The position numbers and the translations under genes were made by a program. A stretch of DNA of 64,000 nucleotides from DASPSM01 sp036008465 (GTDB taxonomy: Bacteria > Planctomycetota > Planctomycetia > Planctomycetales > Planctomycetaceae), in contig DASYNP010000167.1 of the NCBI GenBank assembly GCA_036008465.1, positions 1 through 64,000 on the forward strand, given 5' to 3'. The notes beneath the pieces are model-generated. The model worked only from the letters and a program-made list of their open reading frames with translations. It was not told where the DNA came from and ran no database searches. Position 1 is the first letter of the stretch, and each line of letters starts with the position of its first letter. This document shows, piece by piece, positions 63,348-64,000 of this stretch.

Positions 63348-63606
63348 CGTCGGTTCGCATTCGGGGTCTTTCGAGGAACGAGGACACGCGTTCTTGCGCC
63401 GCCGCGCGCCTCACAGCAGGCGCAGCCTCGCGGCGATTCTCCCGCACCGTCCGTCGGTTGGCGTTTCCGCCTGCGCGCAGCGAGCGATCGTCGATTGCCG
63501 TCGGAATGCGTTGGGATAAGTGCGCCTTCTCGCGACGCGAAGGCCCGTTTGCCGCGCGGGTTGCCGGATCACGCATCTGGTCGGCCCCAGACAACGAGGA
63601 CTTGTC

Positions 63607-64000
63607 ATGTCAGAGAGAAAGCAATTTGGTCACGCGCCGTCCGGTTTCACGCTGATCGAACTTTTGGTGGTGATCGCCATCATCGCCGTTTTGATCGCGC
63701 TCTTGCTGCCGGCCGTGCAAGCGGCGCGCGAGGCGGCGCGACGCACTCAATGTCGCAACAACCTCAAGCAGGTCGCGCTGGCGGCCCACAATTATCACGA
63801 CGTCAACAAGCAATTCCCGCCGGCGACAACAGTGATCTACAACGCTGACACATTCTGCGGCCCACCCCCCTTCGTGTGCACCTGCGGCGTGGCGACCGGT
63901 TACTTGCACGCTTGCTTCTGCGGTACGTGTTTCACCGTTGGGACGCCCGGGAGCGTTGGCCGCAACGACTATAACTTGCATACCTGGCCGGAACGGCTGT
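63607..64000 (+). CDS. DUF1559 prepilin-like protein, Cys-rich, partial
   Basis: The first 131 codons are visible; the gene runs off the right edge. It starts with GFTLIELLVVIAIIAVLIAL, the type II/IV prepilin N-terminal methylation and cleavage motif, then AVQAAREAARRTQCRNNLKQ, the DUF1559 signature of Planctomycetes. The segment CGPPPFVCTCGVATGYLHAC then FCGTCF adds at least seven cysteines, which is unusual for the family. AGGA lies about 7 nt before the ATG. It lies in the same transcript as the cobalamin riboswitch upstream, with no other frame between them, so expression may depend on B12. Confidence 0.9.
   Translation, partial: MSERKQFGHAPSGFTLIELLVVIAIIAVLIALLLPAVQAAREAARRTQCRNNLKQVALAAHNYHDVNKQFPPATTVIYNADTFCGPPPFVCTCGVATGYLHACFCGTCFTVGTPGSVGRNDYNLHTWPERL

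Noticed and set aside
63265..63519. An open frame starting inside the riboswitch
   Set aside because: It begins within the conserved aptamer and shows no domain; the aptamer sequence explains the conservation better.

Overview
The window looks like chromosome from a GC-rich member of the Planctomycetota. The evidence is a co-occurrence of families typical of that phylum: a large cytochrome-type DUF1549/DUF1553 protein next to a DUF1501 protein (27627-31973), a DUF1559 prepilin-like protein at the right edge (63607 onward), a membrane Ser/Thr kinase, many secreted proteins of unknown function, and short dispersed nested palindromes in most intergenic gaps. I cannot support a rank below phylum. 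I saw no tRNA, rRNA, CRISPR array, prophage or complete insertion sequence.

Layout. 1-5300: the tail of an ABC permease, a 19-bp minisatellite, two tiny membrane proteins, a cyclic-nucleotide-binding protein, glutamate dehydrogenase and an SGNH-like protein. 5300-19050: a GNAT acetyltransferase, an M20 peptidase, the isoprenoid pair ispA-dxs (ATGA overlap), a degenerate GGDEF protein, a tail-specific protease with a textbook terminator, and an ABC-2 exporter followed by an MFS protein. 19390-24170: gcvT and the succinate dehydrogenase operon sdhC-sdhA-sdhB, with a good sigma-70 promoter. 24280-27200: a hybrid sensor kinase and an orphan BlaI-type repressor. 27600-35100: the DUF1549/1553 and DUF1501 pair, prolyl oligopeptidase and an SGNH hydrolase. 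35100-42300: an SRPBCC protein, a patatin-like lipase, a potassium channel, an inositol oxygenase of the eukaryotic type, a CCA-adding-type enzyme and an MFS carrier. 42297-46313: a PQQ-propeller protein, a PII/SbtB-like protein and an exported rhodanese in one run, then an SDR. 46500-52500: an acyl-CoA synthetase and a three-gene unit (Cys/Trp-rich exported protein, AAA+ ATPase, TPR lipoprotein) of unknown role, then a Rieske protein. 52546-59721: a lipid A-type acyltransferase, an oxidoreductase, a decayed kinase copy beside an intact kinase, an amidase and a membrane protein. 59803-64000: a secreted protein, an alpha/beta hydrolase and glycosyltransferase pair, a threonylcarbamoyl-AMP synthase, and a cobalamin riboswitch whose first downstream gene is a cysteine-rich DUF1559 protein.

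Expression signals are mixed. Several genes have strong Shine-Dalgarno sequences (2324-3556, 12174, 49141, 51648). Several others (758, 1205, 10581, 15802, 27627) have a -10 hexamer only 6-8 nt before the ATG and so look leaderless. The most unusual observations are the riboswitch-DUF1559 pairing, the leaderless promoter pattern, the PII-rhodanese-propeller unit, the AAA+/Cys-rich/TPR unit, the collapsed tandem kinase gene, and the several families of dispersed intergenic palindromes.
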